Origin: Streptomyces sp. NBC_00464
GTDB lineage: Bacteria > Actinomycetota > Actinomycetes > Streptomycetales > Streptomycetaceae
NCBI RefSeq assembly: GCF_036013915.1
Contig: NZ_CP107899.1
Coordinates: 1,922,001 to 1,986,000, forward strand
Direction of reading: 5' to 3'
Length of the DNA: 64,000 nucleotides
Positions 39,623-47,370 of this stretch are shown here, piece after piece. The notes under the pieces were generated by a model. The model searched no databases. It was not told the origin of the DNA and saw only the letters and a list, made by a program, of their open reading frames with translations. The stretch's first letter is position 1. Each line of letters opens with the position of its first letter. The position numbers and the translations under genes were made by a program.

Positions 39623-40693
39623 CTACGCGAGGCCCAGCTTCTCGGCGGCGGCGACCGCGTCGACCGGGACGGTGACGGGCTGGGGAGCGCCGGCGACGGC
39701 CCAGTCCGGGTCCTTGAGCCCGTTACCGGTGACCGTGCAGACGATCTTCTGGCCGGGGTCGACCTTGCCCTCTTCGGCGGCCTTGAGCAGACCGGCGACG
39801 GATGCGGCCGAGGCGGGCTCCACGAAGACGCCCTCCTGCGAGGCCAACAGGCGGTAGGCCGACAGGATCTGACGGTCCGTCACCTCGTCGATGAAGCCGC
39901 CCGACTCGTCCCGCGCGGCCAGCGCGTACTGCCAGGACGCCGGGTTGCCGATCCGGATGGCGGTGGCGATGGTCGACGGGTCCTTGACGATCTCGCCGCG
40001 CACGATGGGCGCGGAACCGGAGGCCTGGAAGCCCCACATCCGCGGGGTGTGCGCGGCCATCGCGTCCTTGGCGTACTCCGTGTACCCCTTCCAGTACGCG
40101 GTGATGTTGCCCGCGTTGCCGACCGGGAGGACATGGATGTCCGGGGCGTCGCCGAGCGCGTCGACGATCTCGAAGGCGGCTGTCTTCTGGCCCTCGATGC
40201 GGACCGGGTTGACCGAATTGACCAGCGCCACCGGGTAGTTGTCCGAGAGCTGGCGGGCCAGCGTCAGGCAGTCGTCGAAGTTGCCGTCGACCTGGAGGAT
40301 CTTGGCGCCGTGCACGAGCGCCTGGCCCATCTTGCCGAGCGCGATCTTGCCCTGCGGTACGAGGACGGCGCAGACCATTCCGGCCCGTACCGCGTACGCG
40401 GCGGCGGAGGCGGAGGTGTTGCCGGTGGAGGCGCAGATGACGGCCTGCGCACCCTCCTCCTTGGCCCGGGTGATGGCCATGGTCATGCCGCGGTCCTTGA
40501 AGGACCCGGTGGGGTTGGCGCCCTCGACCTTGAGGTGCACCTCGCAGCCCGTGCGCTCGGAGAGGACCTGAGCGGGAACGAGCGGCGTACCGCCCTCACG
40601 GAGCGTGACGACAGGCGTTGTGCTCGTGACCGGAAGACGGTCCCGGTACTCCTCGATGATGCCGCGCCACTGGTGGGTGCCCTTGGTGGTCAT
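39623..40693 (-). CDS. thrC: Threonine synthase
   Basis: 356 residues. The PLP lysine lies in the motif [18 protein letters not shown], with [20 protein letters not shown] and the phosphate-binding glycine loop [16 protein letters not shown] downstream. It converts O-phosphohomoserine to threonine. Six bases downstream of hom in the same direction, followed by a hairpin and the long spacer to thrB. Confidence 0.97.
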   Translation of the reverse strand: MTTKGTHQWRGIIEEYRDRLPVTSTTPVVTLREGGTPLVPAQVLSERTGCEVHLKVEGANPTGSFKDRGMTMAITRAKEEGAQAVICASTGNTSASAAAYAVRAGMVCAVLVPQGKIALGKMGQALVHGAKILQVDGNFDDCLTLARQLSDNYPVALVNSVNPVRIEGQKTAAFEIVDALGDAPDIHVLPVGNAGNITAYWKGYTEYAKDAMAAHTPRMWGFQASGSAPIVRGEIVKDPSTIATAIRIGNPASWQYALAARDESGGFIDEVTDRQILSAYRLLASQEGVFVEPASAASVAGLLKAAEEGKVDPGQKIVCTVTGNGLKDPDWAVAGAPQPVTVPVDAVAAAEKLGLA

Positions 40694-40699
40694 GGGTCC

Positions 40700-42001
40700 T
40701 TACTCCCCTTCAACACGCATGATGCTGGCGACACCGCGCACGGTGTCGAGCTTGCGCAGCGCCTCGACGGTCCCGGAAAGGGCGGCGTCGGGCGCGCGGT
40801 GGGTGACGACGACGAGCGAAGCCTCGCCACTGTCGTCCTGTCGGCCTTGCTGGCGGACCGTATCGATCGATACGCCCTGTTCGGCGAAGACCGTCGCGAC
40901 CTGGGCGAGTACGCCAGGCTTGTCGGCCACGTCGAGGCTGATGTGGTACCGCGTGACGACGTCGCCCATGGGGCTCACCGGCAGACGCGTATACGCGGAC
41001 TCGCCGGGGCCGGGGGCCTCGTTGAGTTTGTTGCGGCAGACCGCGACGAGGTCACCGAGGACCGCGGAGGCGGTCGGTACGCCACCGGCGCCGGGGCCGT
41101 AGAACATCAGCTGCCCGGCGGCCTCCGCCTCGACGAACACCGCGTTGTACGCCTCACGGACGGAGGCCAGCGGGTGGCTGAGCGGGATCATCGCGGGGTG
41201 CACGCGGACCGTGACCGACTGCCCGTCGGCCGCCCGCTCGCAGATGGCGAGGAGCTTGACGGTGCAGCCCATGCGGCGCGCGGAGGCGATGTCGGCGGCG
41301 GTGACCTCGGTGATGCCCTCGCGGTGCACGTCGCCGATCTTCACGCGGGTGTGGAAGGCAATTCCGGCGAGGATCGCGGCCTTCGCCGCGGCGTCGAAGC
41401 CCTCGACGTCGGCGGTCGGGTCGGCCTCCGCGTAACCGAGGGCGGTGGCCTCGTCGAGCGCCTCGGAGTAGCCGGCGCCGCTCGTGTCCATCTTGTCGAG
41501 GATGAAGTTCGTGGTGCCGTTGACTATGCCGAGGACCCGGTTGACGTTGTCACCGGCGAGGGACTCGCGCAGCGGCCGTACGAGCGGGATGGCACCGGCC
41601 ACGGCGGCCTCGTAGTAGAGGTCCCGGCCGTGCTTCTCGGCGGCGGCGTGCAGGGCGGCGCCGTCCTCGGCGAGCAGGGCCTTGTTGGCGGAGACGACGC
41701 TCGCGCCGTGCTCGAAGGCGGTGGTGATGAGCGTACGGGCGGGCTCGATGCCCCCGATGACCTCGATGACGACGTCGATGTCGCCCCGTTTCACGAGGGC
41801 GGTCGCATCGGTGGTGATCAGCGCGGGGTCGATGCCCTCGCGGACCTTGGAGGGCCGGCGCACGGCGACACCGGCGAGCTCCACCGGCGCGCCGATGCGC
41901 GCGGCGAGGTCGTCGGCGTGCGTCGTCATGATGCGAGCCACCTCTGAGCCGACCACGCCACAGCCCAGCAGCGCCACCTTCAGCGGACGCGTACGCATCA
42001 T
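40700..42001 (-). CDS. hom: Homoserine dehydrogenase
   Basis: 433 residues starting MMRTRPLKVALLGCGVVGSEVARIM, the NAD(P)-binding Rossmann motif. The catalytic segment is GIVNGTTNFILDKMD followed by GYAEADPTADVEGFDAAAK, and a C-terminal ACT domain (YHISLDVADKPGVLAQVATVF) provides threonine feedback control. It reduces aspartate semialdehyde to homoserine. It is followed closely by thrC; upstream, two hairpins separate it from lysA. Confidence 0.97.
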   Translation of the reverse strand: MMRTRPLKVALLGCGVVGSEVARIMTTHADDLAARIGAPVELAGVAVRRPSKVREGIDPALITTDATALVKRGDIDVVIEVIGGIEPARTLITTAFEHGASVVSANKALLAEDGAALHAAAEKHGRDLYYEAAVAGAIPLVRPLRESLAGDNVNRVLGIVNGTTNFILDKMDTSGAGYSEALDEATALGYAEADPTADVEGFDAAAKAAILAGIAFHTRVKIGDVHREGITEVTAADIASARRMGCTVKLLAICERAADGQSVTVRVHPAMIPLSHPLASVREAYNAVFVEAEAAGQLMFYGPGAGGVPTASAVLGDLVAVCRNKLNEAPGPGESAYTRLPVSPMGDVVTRYHISLDVADKPGVLAQVATVFAEQGVSIDTVRQQGRQDDSGEASLVVVTHRAPDAALSGTVEALRKLDTVRGVASIMRVEGE

Positions 42002-42047
42002 CCGACCTCGTTTCCTTTACATCTGATGTGTGAACCAGTCTCACTCA

Positions 42048-42116
42048 CCGGACGGGGGTTTCCGCCACCCGTCCGGATCCTGAGATGTTTAGTGAGATCC
42101 CGGGGTGTCCCCCGGG
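42048..42116 (-). promoter_or_regulatory. Two hairpins between lysA and hom
   Basis: CCCGGGG (42099-42105) pairs with CCCCGGG (42110-42116), starting ten bases after the lysA stop. Further along, CCGGACGGG (42048-42056) pairs with CCCGTCCGG (42068-42076). No T run follows either. They may partly terminate transcription so that lysA and hom-thrC differ in expression. Confidence 0.55.
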
Positions 42117-42126
42117 AAATAAAGCA

Positions 42127-43518
42127 TCAGCCGACGTCGAGACGCAGAAGATCTTCCTCCGTTTCGCGCCGGACGATGACCCTGGCCTGTCCGTCGCGCA
42201 CGGCGACGACGGGCGGACGCAGGGCGTGGTTGTAGTTGCTCGCCATGGAGCGGCAGTACGCGCCGGTGGCGGGTACGGCGATCAGGTCGCCGGGGGCCAG
42301 GTCGGACGGCAGGAACGCGTCCTTGACCACGATGTCACCGCTCTCGCAGTGCTTGCCGACGACGCGGACGAGCATCGGCTCGGCGTCCGAGCTGCGCGAG
42401 ACGAGGGCGACGCTGTACTCGGCGTCGTACAGCGCGGTGCGGATGTTGTCCGACATGCCGCCGTCGACGCTGACGTACGTACGCAGCCCCTCCAGGGGCT
42501 TGATGGTGCCGACCTCGTACAGCGTGAAGGCCGTGGGCCCGACGATGGCGCGGCCGGGCTCGACGGAGATCCGGGGGGTGGCGAGCCCGTTGGCCTCGCA
42601 CTCGCGGGTCACGATGTCGCCGAGCGCCTTGGCGATCTCGTGCGGTTCGCGCGGGTCGTCCTCGGAGGTGTACGCGATACCGAGGCCGCCGCCGAGGTCG
42701 ATCTCGGGCAGTTCGATGCCGTGCTCGTCGCGCACCTCGGCCAGCAGCTGCACCACGCGCCGGGCGGAGACCTCGAAGCCGGCCATGTCGAAGATCTGCG
42801 AGCCGATGTGGGAGTGGATGCCGATGAGTTCGAGCCCGTCGAGGGTGAGCGCCCGGCGAACGGCCTCGGCGGCCTGTCCGTCGGCCAGCGCGATGCCGAA
42901 CTTCTGGTCCTCGTGGGCGGTGGCGATGAACTCGTGGGTGTGCGCCTCGACGCCGACGGTCACCCGGATCTGTACGGGCTGGCGCCGGCCGAGACGCTGC
43001 GCGATGTGGGCGACCCGGACGATCTCCTGGAAGGAGTCGAGCACGATCCGGCCGACACCGGCCGTGATGGCCCGCTCGATCTCGTCGACGGTCTTGTTGT
43101 TGCCGTGGAACGCGATGCGCGCGGCGGGCATCCCGGCGTCCAGTGCGGTGGTCAGCTCGCCACCGGAGCAGACGTCGAGGTTGAGCCCCTCCTCCTGGAG
43201 CCAGCGCACGACCGCGCGGGAGAGGAAGGCCTTGCCGGCGTAGAAGACGTCGGCTCCGGGCCCGAACGCGTCGGACCAGGCACGGCAGCGGGCCCGGAAG
43301 TCGGCTTCGTCGAGGAAGTAGGCCGGGGTGCCGAACTCCTCGGCCAGCCGGGCGACTTCGATCCCGCCGACGGTCAGGGCGCCGTGCTGGTCCCGGGTGA
43401 CCGTGCGGGCCCAGACCTTCTCGTCCAGGACGTTGAGGTCCTCGGCGGGGGCGCTGTAGTGGCCCTCCGACATGACGTCGGCGTGACGGGGCCCGGCGGG
43501 GTGTGCGGATCGGCTCAT
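42127..43518 (-). CDS. lysA: Diaminopimelate decarboxylase
   Basis: 463 residues. A type III-fold PLP decarboxylase: the lysine motif is VFYAGKAFLSRAV, followed by CSGGELTTALDAGMP, FHGNNKTVDEIERA, HSHIGSQIFD, the EPGRAIVG phosphate-binding motif and the CESGD catalytic cysteine region. It makes L-lysine from meso-diaminopimelate, the last step of lysine synthesis, which also competes for the peptidoglycan precursor. Located 26 bases downstream of the ArgS-like gene. Confidence 0.97.
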   Translation of the reverse strand: MSRSAHPAGPRHADVMSEGHYSAPAEDLNVLDEKVWARTVTRDQHGALTVGGIEVARLAEEFGTPAYFLDEADFRARCRAWSDAFGPGADVFYAGKAFLSRAVVRWLQEEGLNLDVCSGGELTTALDAGMPAARIAFHGNNKTVDEIERAITAGVGRIVLDSFQEIVRVAHIAQRLGRRQPVQIRVTVGVEAHTHEFIATAHEDQKFGIALADGQAAEAVRRALTLDGLELIGIHSHIGSQIFDMAGFEVSARRVVQLLAEVRDEHGIELPEIDLGGGLGIAYTSEDDPREPHEIAKALGDIVTRECEANGLATPRISVEPGRAIVGPTAFTLYEVGTIKPLEGLRTYVSVDGGMSDNIRTALYDAEYSVALVSRSSDAEPMLVRVVGKHCESGDIVVKDAFLPSDLAPGDLIAVPATGAYCRSMASNYNHALRPPVVAVRDGQARVIVRRETEEDLLRLDVG

Positions 43519-43544
43519 CGTGTTGCTCTGCTCTCTCGGGTCTC

Positions 43545-44621
43545 TCAGAGGTATTGGGGTGCGCTGATACCGAGCAGGGACAGGCCGCCGGCCAGCACCG
43601 TCCCGGCGGCCTCGGCGAGGGCGAGCCGGGTGCGGTGGGCGGCCGAGGGTTTCTCGTCCCCGACGGGGAGGGGTGAGGCGGCGTCGTGGAAGTCGAGGAA
43701 GGCGTGCGCGACCGCTTCCAGGTGCCGGGCGAGCCGGTCGGGGGCGCGGTGGTGCGCGGCGGCGGCGAGGACGGCGGGGTGGTCGGCGAGGAGGTCGAGG
43801 AGGGACTGTCCCTCGGGTCCGGGGGTGTCGCCGAGGTCTTCGCCGCGCGCACTCGTGAAACCGAGGAGCGCCGCGCCGCGGGTCAGTGCGTGGGCGCGGG
43901 CGTGGGCGTGGCGGACCAGGAAGAGCGCGTTGTCCTCGCCCTGGACGAGGAGGTCGTTACCGAGGGGGGCGCGGTCGTGACCGGCGGGCCGCAGGAGCCC
44001 CCAGCGGGTGGCGTCGGGCCCGAGCCGGTCGAGCAGCTCGCCGGCTGTGGCGCCGGCGGGGACGGGGCGTATCCGCGCCGTCTCCGCCGAGGATGTTCCC
44101 TGGGCATCGACGGTGACGCCCAGCCGCGCCCAGTCCGGGTCGGCCTCGTCGTCGCAGCTGATGCGCACCCGCGCGCCCTGCGCCCGCGCGAGGGCGCCCA
44201 CCGCGTCGGCGGTGACGGCGGCCCGGACCTCGCGGGCGTGGCCGAATTGCAGCGGTGTCCCGGCGAGAGCGTCCCCGTGCCCGTACCGCAGCCCCTGCTC
44301 CCGCACCCGGCCCACAAGCGCCCCGTGCGCATCGGCCGTGGCGTCGAGGGTGAAGTTCAGGAACCCGGGCCCGGTGATCTCGACCCGCCCGATCCCGGGC
44401 GCACCGGCCACCCGCTCCCGCAGGATCTCGGCCACTTCCCGCGCGGTCAGCTCGGCGGGGCCGGCCAGCTGGAGGGCGACCGCGCTGGCGTAGTCGCCGC
44501 GTCCGCCGGGCCGTGTCCTCTCCACCCGCACGCGCGCGGGCACGGGCGCGCGCAGGACGTGCTCGTCCACGGCGCGGCGCACGGCGTGCAGCACGGTCGC
44601 GGAGAGATCGGCGGGGGTCAC
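43545..44621 (-). CDS. ArgS-like protein lacking a normal catalytic core
   Basis: The GTG at 44621 gives 358 residues. The N-terminus resembles the additional domain of arginyl-tRNA synthetase (VEITGPGFLNFTLD), and the C-terminus resembles the DALR anticodon-binding domain (VQGEDNALFLVRHAHARAHAL, then HHRAPDRLARHLEAVAHAFLDFHDA). Between them the Rossmann core is strongly shortened: the HIGH region is degenerate (LQFGHAREVRAAV) and no KMSKS is seen. True ArgS has about 550-590 residues. It is therefore probably a tRNA-binding or regulatory paralogue. Its conserved position upstream of lysA suggests a link to amino-acid synthesis control. Confidence 0.88.
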   Translation of the reverse strand: MTPADLSATVLHAVRRAVDEHVLRAPVPARVRVERTRPGGRGDYASAVALQLAGPAELTAREVAEILRERVAGAPGIGRVEITGPGFLNFTLDATADAHGALVGRVREQGLRYGHGDALAGTPLQFGHAREVRAAVTADAVGALARAQGARVRISCDDEADPDWARLGVTVDAQGTSSAETARIRPVPAGATAGELLDRLGPDATRWGLLRPAGHDRAPLGNDLLVQGEDNALFLVRHAHARAHALTRGAALLGFTSARGEDLGDTPGPEGQSLLDLLADHPAVLAAAAHHRAPDRLARHLEAVAHAFLDFHDAASPLPVGDEKPSAAHRTRLALAEAAGTVLAGGLSLLGISAPQYL

Positions 44622-44676
44622 GGGACAAGCGTAGGCGAGGGTGGGGGGCCTTTCGCGAACGCGTTTCGCCATCCGG

Positions 44677-45111
44677 TCAGCCGGTGGCACTCTCCGCCCG
44701 CCCGGCCCCCTGCCTGCCATCGAGCACCGGCGGCCGCCCGCACTCCATCAACTGCCGTACGACTCGCACCAGCTCGCTCGGCTCGAAGGGCTTGGCAAGG
44801 AACGCGTCGACGCCTGCCGCGACACCGTTGTCCACCTCGTACGGCGTGCAGGCGCTGATGATCGCCACGGGCAGATCCCGGGTGCATGGATCGGAGCGCA
44901 GCCTGGTGGCCGTCTGCAGACCGTCCAGCCGGGGCATCACGACGTCGAGCGTGATCACGTCGGGCCTGACCTGATGCACCAGATCCAGACACTCGACACC
45001 ATCGGCCGCGGTCACGACCTCGAAGCCCTCCAGCTCGAGATTGACCCTGATCAACTGCCGGATGACCTTGTTGTCGTCGACAACAAGCACGCGGCCGCAA
45101 GCCCCTGACAC
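44677..45111 (-). CDS. Stand-alone receiver-domain response regulator
   Basis: About 144 residues if started at the GTG at 45111 (VSGACGRVLVVDDNK). It consists of one REC domain: the acidic pair VVDD, phosphorylation site in VITLDVVMPRLDGLQ, and the conserved lysine in DAFLAKPFEPSEL. No output domain follows, so it would act by protein contact, like CheY or Spo0F. No kinase is adjacent. The ribosome-binding site (GAAGG) is very close to the GTG; longer versions upstream lack protein character. It precedes the ArgS-like gene by 55 bases. Confidence 0.85.
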   Translation of the reverse strand: MSGACGRVLVVDDNKVIRQLIRVNLELEGFEVVTAADGVECLDLVHQVRPDVITLDVVMPRLDGLQTATRLRSDPCTRDLPVAIISACTPYEVDNGVAAGVDAFLAKPFEPSELVRVVRQLMECGRPPVLDGRQGAGRAESATG

Positions 45112-45256
45112 CCTTCGAGAGTAGGCGGGGCGGAGTGCCTGCGTCCGGGTTTTGCCCACTTCCGTCCCCGGACGGGTGGCGCGAGGGGTGGCCGGAAGTA
45201 CGTGCGAGGGCCGGGGCGGGGCCGCCGCCACCCCGGCAACGACGCGGAAATACCTG

Positions 45257-45287
45257 TTCACGGGCACCCGGCGGAAGCTGGTAGTGT
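45257..45287 (+). promoter_or_regulatory. Putative tRNA-Arg promoter
   Basis: TTCACG at 45257-45262 and TAGTGT at 45282-45287, 19 bases apart, lie 30 bases upstream of the tRNA. TAGTGT is a common Streptomyces -10 form; the -35 is weak. Confidence 0.45.
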
Positions 45288-45317
45288 TTCACCCGTCGCA
45301 GAGCAACACAGCGATAC

Positions 45318-45389
45318 GCCCCCGTAGCTCAGGGGATAGAGCATCGGCCTCCGGAGCCGGGTGCGCAGGTTCGAATCCTGCCGGGGGCA
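45318..45389 (+). tRNA. tRNA-Arg (anticodon CCG)
   Basis: The cloverleaf is complete: acceptor GCCCCCG (45318-45324) with CGGGGGC (45382-45388), D stem GCTC/GAGC, anticodon stem TCGGC/GCCGG around loop CTCCGGA with anticodon CCG at 45351-45353, T arm GCAGG-TTCGAAT-CCTGC, discriminator A at 45389. CCA is not encoded. It reads CGG codons, which are frequent at this GC content. The 3' half of such genes is a common target for actinobacterial integrative elements. Confidence 0.97.
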
Positions 45390-45408
45390 CTTCGCAGGAA
45401 GTGCCAAA

Positions 45409-45452
45409 AAAGACCTTCTGACCAGCGGAAACGCTGAGCAGGGGGTCTTTTT
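45409..45452 (+). terminator. Terminator of tRNA-Arg
   Basis: AAAGACC at 45409-45415 pairs with GGTCTTT at 45444-45450, with an inner hairpin around CAGCG-GAAA-CGCTG, followed by TT. Typical intrinsic terminator close to the tRNA 3' end. Confidence 0.85.
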
Positions 45453-45476
45453 CATGCACGCCGAGCGAGAGGCCGT

Positions 45477-45692
45477 GCGGTCACATCGGCCGTCCCCCTT
45501 GTAGAGGTGGCCCACCCCCGCATCAACCACCCCGCTCTGGAGCGGCCGCTGTCGCGCCTTGTCGTCCAGCCCGTCACCGAACCGGTGGCACGCCACGCGT
45601 CGGTTCTGCTCGACAAAGCCGGCCTCGACTTGCGGTCTCCATGGCACGTCGACAGCAACCCGTCAAAGGCCCTCAATGACGGGGGCCTCTGA
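45477..45692 (+). pseudogene. Fragment of a PIN-domain (VapC-type) toxin gene
   Basis: The open frame reads AVTSAVPLVEVAHPR, then LERPLSRLVVQPVTEPVARH and ASVLLDKAGL, which matches the middle of PIN-domain toxins: beta strand, catalytic Glu of the S-x-x-x-x-E motif (codon 45504-45506), and the region before the third acidic residue. The N-terminal D-x-N part is missing and would lie inside the tRNA terminator; the C-terminal part diverges after AGL. No start codon with a ribosome-binding site is apparent. It looks like a decayed toxin gene cut off beside the tRNA. The antisense gene at 45663 overlaps its end by 30 bases. Confidence 0.5.
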
Positions 45693-46055
45693 CAGTGCCC
45701 GCAAGATCCTCTTAAGATCTTCAGCCGCCGCCGCACAGAATTCCTGATCCCTCTCCCGAATCACATCCATCGCCTCGTTAAAGTTCTGACCATCCGGCCC
45801 GGCCTCTTGGATCAGGCGGGTGGGTACGATCATCCAGTTTCTGACTGACCTGAATGTCCACTCGACCTGTTCAGGCGCTTCCCGCACGGCCGAATCAAAC
45901 ACTGCCTTCAGCTCTTCATGAGGTTCGGCGTAGCGCCACCCGACGAATGCAACCTGGAGATAGCCATAATAGGGATGACGCTCCACCGGCGACCTGAACC
46001 ACACCACATCGCCGAATCGACTCAGCACCTGCCTGGCCCGCCCGTTGCGCTTCAT
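45663..46055 (-). CDS. Hypothetical protein, 130 residues
   Basis: The ATG at 46055 with GTGAGG six bases upstream gives 130 residues (MKRNGRARQVLSRFGDVVWF). It is soluble and mixed alpha/beta by appearance, aromatic-rich in the middle (HPYYGYLQVAFVGWRYAEPHEEL), with a helical C-terminus (NEAMDVIRERDQEFCAAAAEDLKRILRAL). No motif I recognise. Its codon use is less GC-biased than that of neighbours, suggesting acquisition with the tRNA-linked segment. It could be an immunity- or antitoxin-like accessory protein, but nothing in the sequence proves that. Confidence 0.6.
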   Translation of the reverse strand: MKRNGRARQVLSRFGDVVWFRSPVERHPYYGYLQVAFVGWRYAEPHEELKAVFDSAVREAPEQVEWTFRSVRNWMIVPTRLIQEAGPDGQNFNEAMDVIRERDQEFCAAAAEDLKRILRALSEAPVIEGL

Positions 46056-46422
46056 ACCCGCCTCACCCTCCGGCCTCAACGCCGCCCCCATGGGGGCACA
46101 CCCCACGGACCTCGCCTCCATCCCGCTATCCGGAATGGCCTATTCCTACCCCGCGCCTCGGTCTGGCACTCGGGCCGCTCATGGCGTAATAGCGTCACTT
46201 CGCCTGGACCTCTTCACTTCCGGTCGATCGGATGATTGAGTCCGCAATGGCATGATTGCATCCACTCATGCACGCAGATTGCGTGAATTCGGAAAGCATT
46301 CTATCTTCCCTGCATTCCTTCGCGGCATCCAGTTGCGAAGCTGTTTGGCTACCTGAAAAGTACTGGCGGCTGGGGACAGGAACACGCCTGCACCCACCCG
46401 CCGCAGGTCCGAGAGGCTAGAA
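46056..46422. other. Gene-free spacer of lower GC content
   Basis: 367 bases between divergent genes. The stretch 46185-46370 is visibly less GC-rich than the surroundings (for example TGATTGCATCC, GCATTCTATCTTCC). It should hold the promoters of both flanking genes. A near-repeat GCATGATTGCAT and GATTGCGTGAATTC is seen but no clear promoter pair. Confidence 0.5.
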
Positions 46423-46803
46423 ATGTTCAAGAACGCGTTCACCCGCACGCTCCTGGCAGGAGCCGGCGCGGCCACGCTGGTACTGGGTGTGTCCGGTACC
46501 GCCAGCGCCGCGGACTCCACTCTCTGGTGGAGCATCCCGAACGACGCTGCTCGCGGATACATGAAGCACATCGACGACGGCGACACCTTCAAGATCTGTG
46601 ACACCCTCGCCGACGGCTACGGCATGACCGGCATCCTTGAGGAGTACACGGGCGGGAAGTGGGTCGAGAGGGGCCGGCAGGACGACGGCGGCGACAGCGG
46701 CTGCGACAGCTTCGGGTACAACGTGCTCACCGGTCACAAGTACCAGATGATCCTCTGGTGGAACGCCGACCCCTCCGGCGTCGTGAAGTCGATCTCCGAG
46801 TAG
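46423..46803 (+). CDS. Small secreted protein of unknown function
   Basis: 126 residues. A Sec signal peptide (MFKNAFTRTLLAGAGAATLVLGVSGTASA|AD) gives a mature protein of about 97 residues with two cysteines (KICDTL and SGCDSFGY), probably forming one disulphide. The mature part is rich in Trp, Gly and Asp (LWWSIPNDAARGYMKHIDDGD, LWWNADPSG), consistent with a small beta-sheet protein. Similar short secreted proteins are scattered in Streptomyces without known role. It sits in the accessory segment between an orphan gene and a toxin-antitoxin pair. Confidence 0.75.
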   Translation: MFKNAFTRTLLAGAGAATLVLGVSGTASAADSTLWWSIPNDAARGYMKHIDDGDTFKICDTLADGYGMTGILEEYTGGKWVERGRQDDGGDSGCDSFGYNVLTGHKYQMILWWNADPSGVVKSISE

Positions 46804-46907
46804 GACGCGACGGCGCCGGAGGCCCCTGTTCCGGTCGAGTGACGCCCACGCGCCAAGGCGCCGCTCGGCCCCGTGCTTCCGGGAAGCCTGGGTCCGTGTG
46901 GTCCCGG

Positions 46908-46945
46908 ACGACGTGCAGGTCAGACCGACATGACCTGCACGTCGT
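46908..46945. other. Perfect 15-bp inverted repeat
   Basis: ACGACGTGCAGGTCA at 46908-46922 and TGACCTGCACGTCGT at 46931-46945, with an eight-base loop. It lies 105 bases after the secreted-protein gene and 156 before the antitoxin. No T run on either strand. It could be a terminator, a protein-binding site or a remnant of a mobile element end. Confidence 0.65.
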
Positions 46946-47052
46946 ACTGCGGAATCCAGCGGTTCCGGGTATCCGGCGCCAGCCCTTCGGCCTGCGCCTG
47001 CGCTGGGCTGAGTCGCCCGCAGAACCTCGGGCTGCCGAAACCCCCGCACACG

Positions 47053-47069
47053 GTGCTACCAGGTAGCAC
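47053..47069. promoter_or_regulatory. Palindromic operator upstream of the toxin-antitoxin pair
   Basis: GTGCTACC-A-GGTAGCAC is a perfect 8-bp inverted repeat with a one-base centre, 31 bases before the antitoxin ATG. Phd/YefM-type antitoxins autorepress through such palindromes, so this is the probable operator. Confidence 0.65.
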
Positions 47070-47100
47070 ATGGCGGCCGCACCTCGCGTACCGTGGACCC

Positions 47101-47370
47101 ATGAGCGCCCAGCCAGAGATCACCCAGCGCGATCTTCGTAACCGGTCCCGCGAGATCATGGATGCCGTCCAAGGCGGACAGTCGTTCACCGTGACGCGGG
47201 ACGGGCACCAGATCGGCGAGCTGATTCCCTTGCGGAGGCGTCGGAGGTTCGTCCCGCGCGAGGAGTTCGCCGGCATGTCCCGCACCGCTCCCGATATCTC
47301 GTTGGACGCCTTCCGCGCCGATCAGGACCGTACGGCCGAGCAGGGAACGGACGACCCGTATGCCCGTTGA
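47101..47370 (+). CDS. Phd/YefM-family antitoxin
   Basis: 89 residues from the ATG at 47101. The N-terminal domain ITQRDLRNRSREIMDAVQGGQSFTVTRDGHQIGELIPL is the typical Phd/prevent-host-death fold, which dimerises and binds DNA. The C-terminus (VPREEFAGMSRTAPDISLDAFRADQD) would wrap and block the toxin. The PIN-domain toxin gene overlaps its end by 11 bases, a normal toxin-antitoxin layout. Confidence 0.9.
   Translation: MSAQPEITQRDLRNRSREIMDAVQGGQSFTVTRDGHQIGELIPLRRRRRFVPREEFAGMSRTAPDISLDAFRADQDRTAEQGTDDPYAR

Noticed and set aside
39359..41947. Plus-strand frame of 862 codons opposite thrC and hom
   Set aside because: Shadow of two certain genes; composition typical of antisense frames in Streptomyces.
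42002..42126. Lysine riboswitch or T-box before hom
   Set aside because: Only two simple hairpins are present; no conserved lysine-aptamer or T-box sequence elements were seen.
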